From NCBI GenBank assembly GCA_964604705.1, contig CAZSAP010000010.1, positions 62,001 to 126,000 on the forward strand: a stretch of 64,000 bases of DNA, given 5' to 3'. How positions within the stretch are numbered: position 1 is the first letter of the stretch; each line of letters starts with the position of its first letter. Positions 63,402 to 64,000 of this stretch are shown piece after piece. The position numbers and the translations under genes are program-made. The notes beneath the pieces were generated by a model that did no database searches, was not told the origin of the DNA, and worked only from the letters and a program-made list of their open reading frames with translations. The stretch comes from JAAXVQ01 sp964604705. Its GTDB lineage: Bacteria; Oederibacteriota; JAAXVQ01.

Positions 63402-64000
63402 TTATCGCTTCCAACTAAGTTGCCGCCGCCGATTTTTAGCTTCTTCGGTGATAGGAATGTTCAAGTACACTTGCAGAAATGTTTTGAAATCCACATCCGG
63501 CTTGGCCGGATCCAGTAGAAAGTGCAGGCTCTTCAACGCGTTTACCGTCACTTCGTCCATGGAACCGTTGATCTCGGTATTGTACCCATACAGATAAAGC
63601 CACTCTTGTATATTGGCGATTTTCTCCGAACGCGTTAGGCAGCGGTAATACTCCGCCATCGCGTCGATCACCACCTTGTCGGGTTTCACATCGGAAGTCA
63701 ACACCCGCCAGTACGGCAACTGTAAATGTTTGCCCACCATTTGGATCATGGACAACTCCACCAAGAGGCGCACGGCCGCGTGACGCCCCTGAACTTTTTT
63801 CAGACTGCCTTTGCCGCCGAAGGTCTGGCCGAAGAGGCTGACGCCCACTTCCTGCTCCCGTGACCCCTTCAACACTTCCATGCTGTTGACCGTGTTGCGT
63901 TTGGCAATACCGGTCATGGTCTGATAATCCAAGAGATTGAAGTCCAGGGTGATGCGCGCCACCCCAGTTTTGGTCCCGGCACTGTACCGCAGACCCGCAT
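63402..64000 (-). CDS. CsgG-like protein, C-terminal part (cut by window edge)
   Basis: The frame is open to the window edge, about 199 codons, and is 5'-truncated. The start region has GVARITLDFNLLDYQTMTG, a glycine-rich SLFGQTFGGKGSLKK stretch and a helical AAVRLLVELSMIQMVGK segment. These resemble CsgG/HfaB-type outer-membrane assembly proteins. A small C-terminal helical part (NIQEWLYLYGYNTEINGSMD) resembles a peptidoglycan-binding-like repeat. The open frame continues across the window edge, so the true start is upstream. It precedes the PorV-like gene in the same direction with a 47-nt gap, consistent with an envelope-secretion operon. Confidence 0.55.
   Translation of the reverse strand, partial: AGLRYSAGTKTGVARITLDFNLLDYQTMTGIAKRNTVNSMEVLKGSREQEVGVSLFGQTFGGKGSLKKVQGRHAAVRLLVELSMIQMVGKHLQLPYWRVLTSDVKPDKVVIDAMAEYYRCLTRSEKIANIQEWLYLYGYNTEINGSMDEVTVNALKSLHFLLDPAKPDVDFKTFLQVYLNIPITEEAKNRRRQLSWKR

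Overview
The window comes from a diderm (outer-membrane) bacterium. It carries a PilMNOPQ machine with a secretin, an O-antigen-ligase-type polymerase with GT9 heptosyltransferase-like enzymes, an AsmA protein, several lipoproteins with clear lipoboxes, a CsgG-like protein and a PorV/PorQ-like barrel. It also has RNase J, RecA, HrcA-GrpE-DnaK-DnaJ and glmM/glmS. Three large secreted proteins share a FlgD-like C-terminal sorting-type domain and Thr/Pro-rich or FG-GAP/beta-propeller bodies. That combination is seen in uncultured candidate phyla around Elusimicrobiota, Omnitrophota, Goldbacteria and FCPU426; this placement is an inference and not firm. All genes but two lie on the minus strand. 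No rRNA, tRNA, CRISPR array, integrase or intact transposase is visible.

Layout, low to high coordinates (minus-strand transcription runs the other way). 1-2.8 kb: ftsK (cut by the edge) and RNase J. 3.1 kb: a monocistronic 22-residue Lys/Ala micro-gene with its own terminator. 3.4-11.4 kb: M16 peptidase, an intact phosphohexomutase, a nucleotidyltransferase fused to a degenerate phosphohexomutase, and AsmA. 11.6-12.8 kb: recA with a near-consensus promoter. 12.9-17.7 kb: envelope polysaccharide genes (zinc-ribbon protein, GT9, polymerase-GT9 fusion, NodB deacetylase). 17.8-22.9 kb: pilMNOPQ. 23.3-31.9 kb: secreted accessory genes, CreD, DUF2461 and two lipoproteins. 32.3-35.5 kb: a CDP-alcohol phosphatidyltransferase on the plus strand, a coiled-coil zinc-ribbon membrane protein, a prepilin and an atypical PilT.

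35.7-52.5 kb is a long housekeeping stretch: aroE, pmbA-like, rsmE, TolB-like lipoprotein, dnaJ, dnaK, grpE, hrcA, GH57, DUF4912, HU, hemW, two lepB and lepA. 52.5-58.9 kb: a secreted glycosidase-like protein, yjbQ, glmS, pdxJ and glmM. 59.2-64 kb: an FG-GAP secreted protein, a PorV-like barrel and a truncated CsgG-like gene, possibly a secretion/cargo operon.

Points most worth a second look: the Lys/Ala micro-gene and its resemblance to the tail of the DUF4912 protein; the FlgD-CTD proteins with a PorV-like partner; the PilT with altered Walker B and His boxes; the catalytically degraded mutase domain; the polymerase-GT9 fusion; a shared TTGTTC-N17-TATGCT promoter upstream of two neighbouring envelope genes; a terminator apparently placed to end transcripts running antisense through the phosphatidyltransferase gene; and three families of palindromic intergenic repeats.
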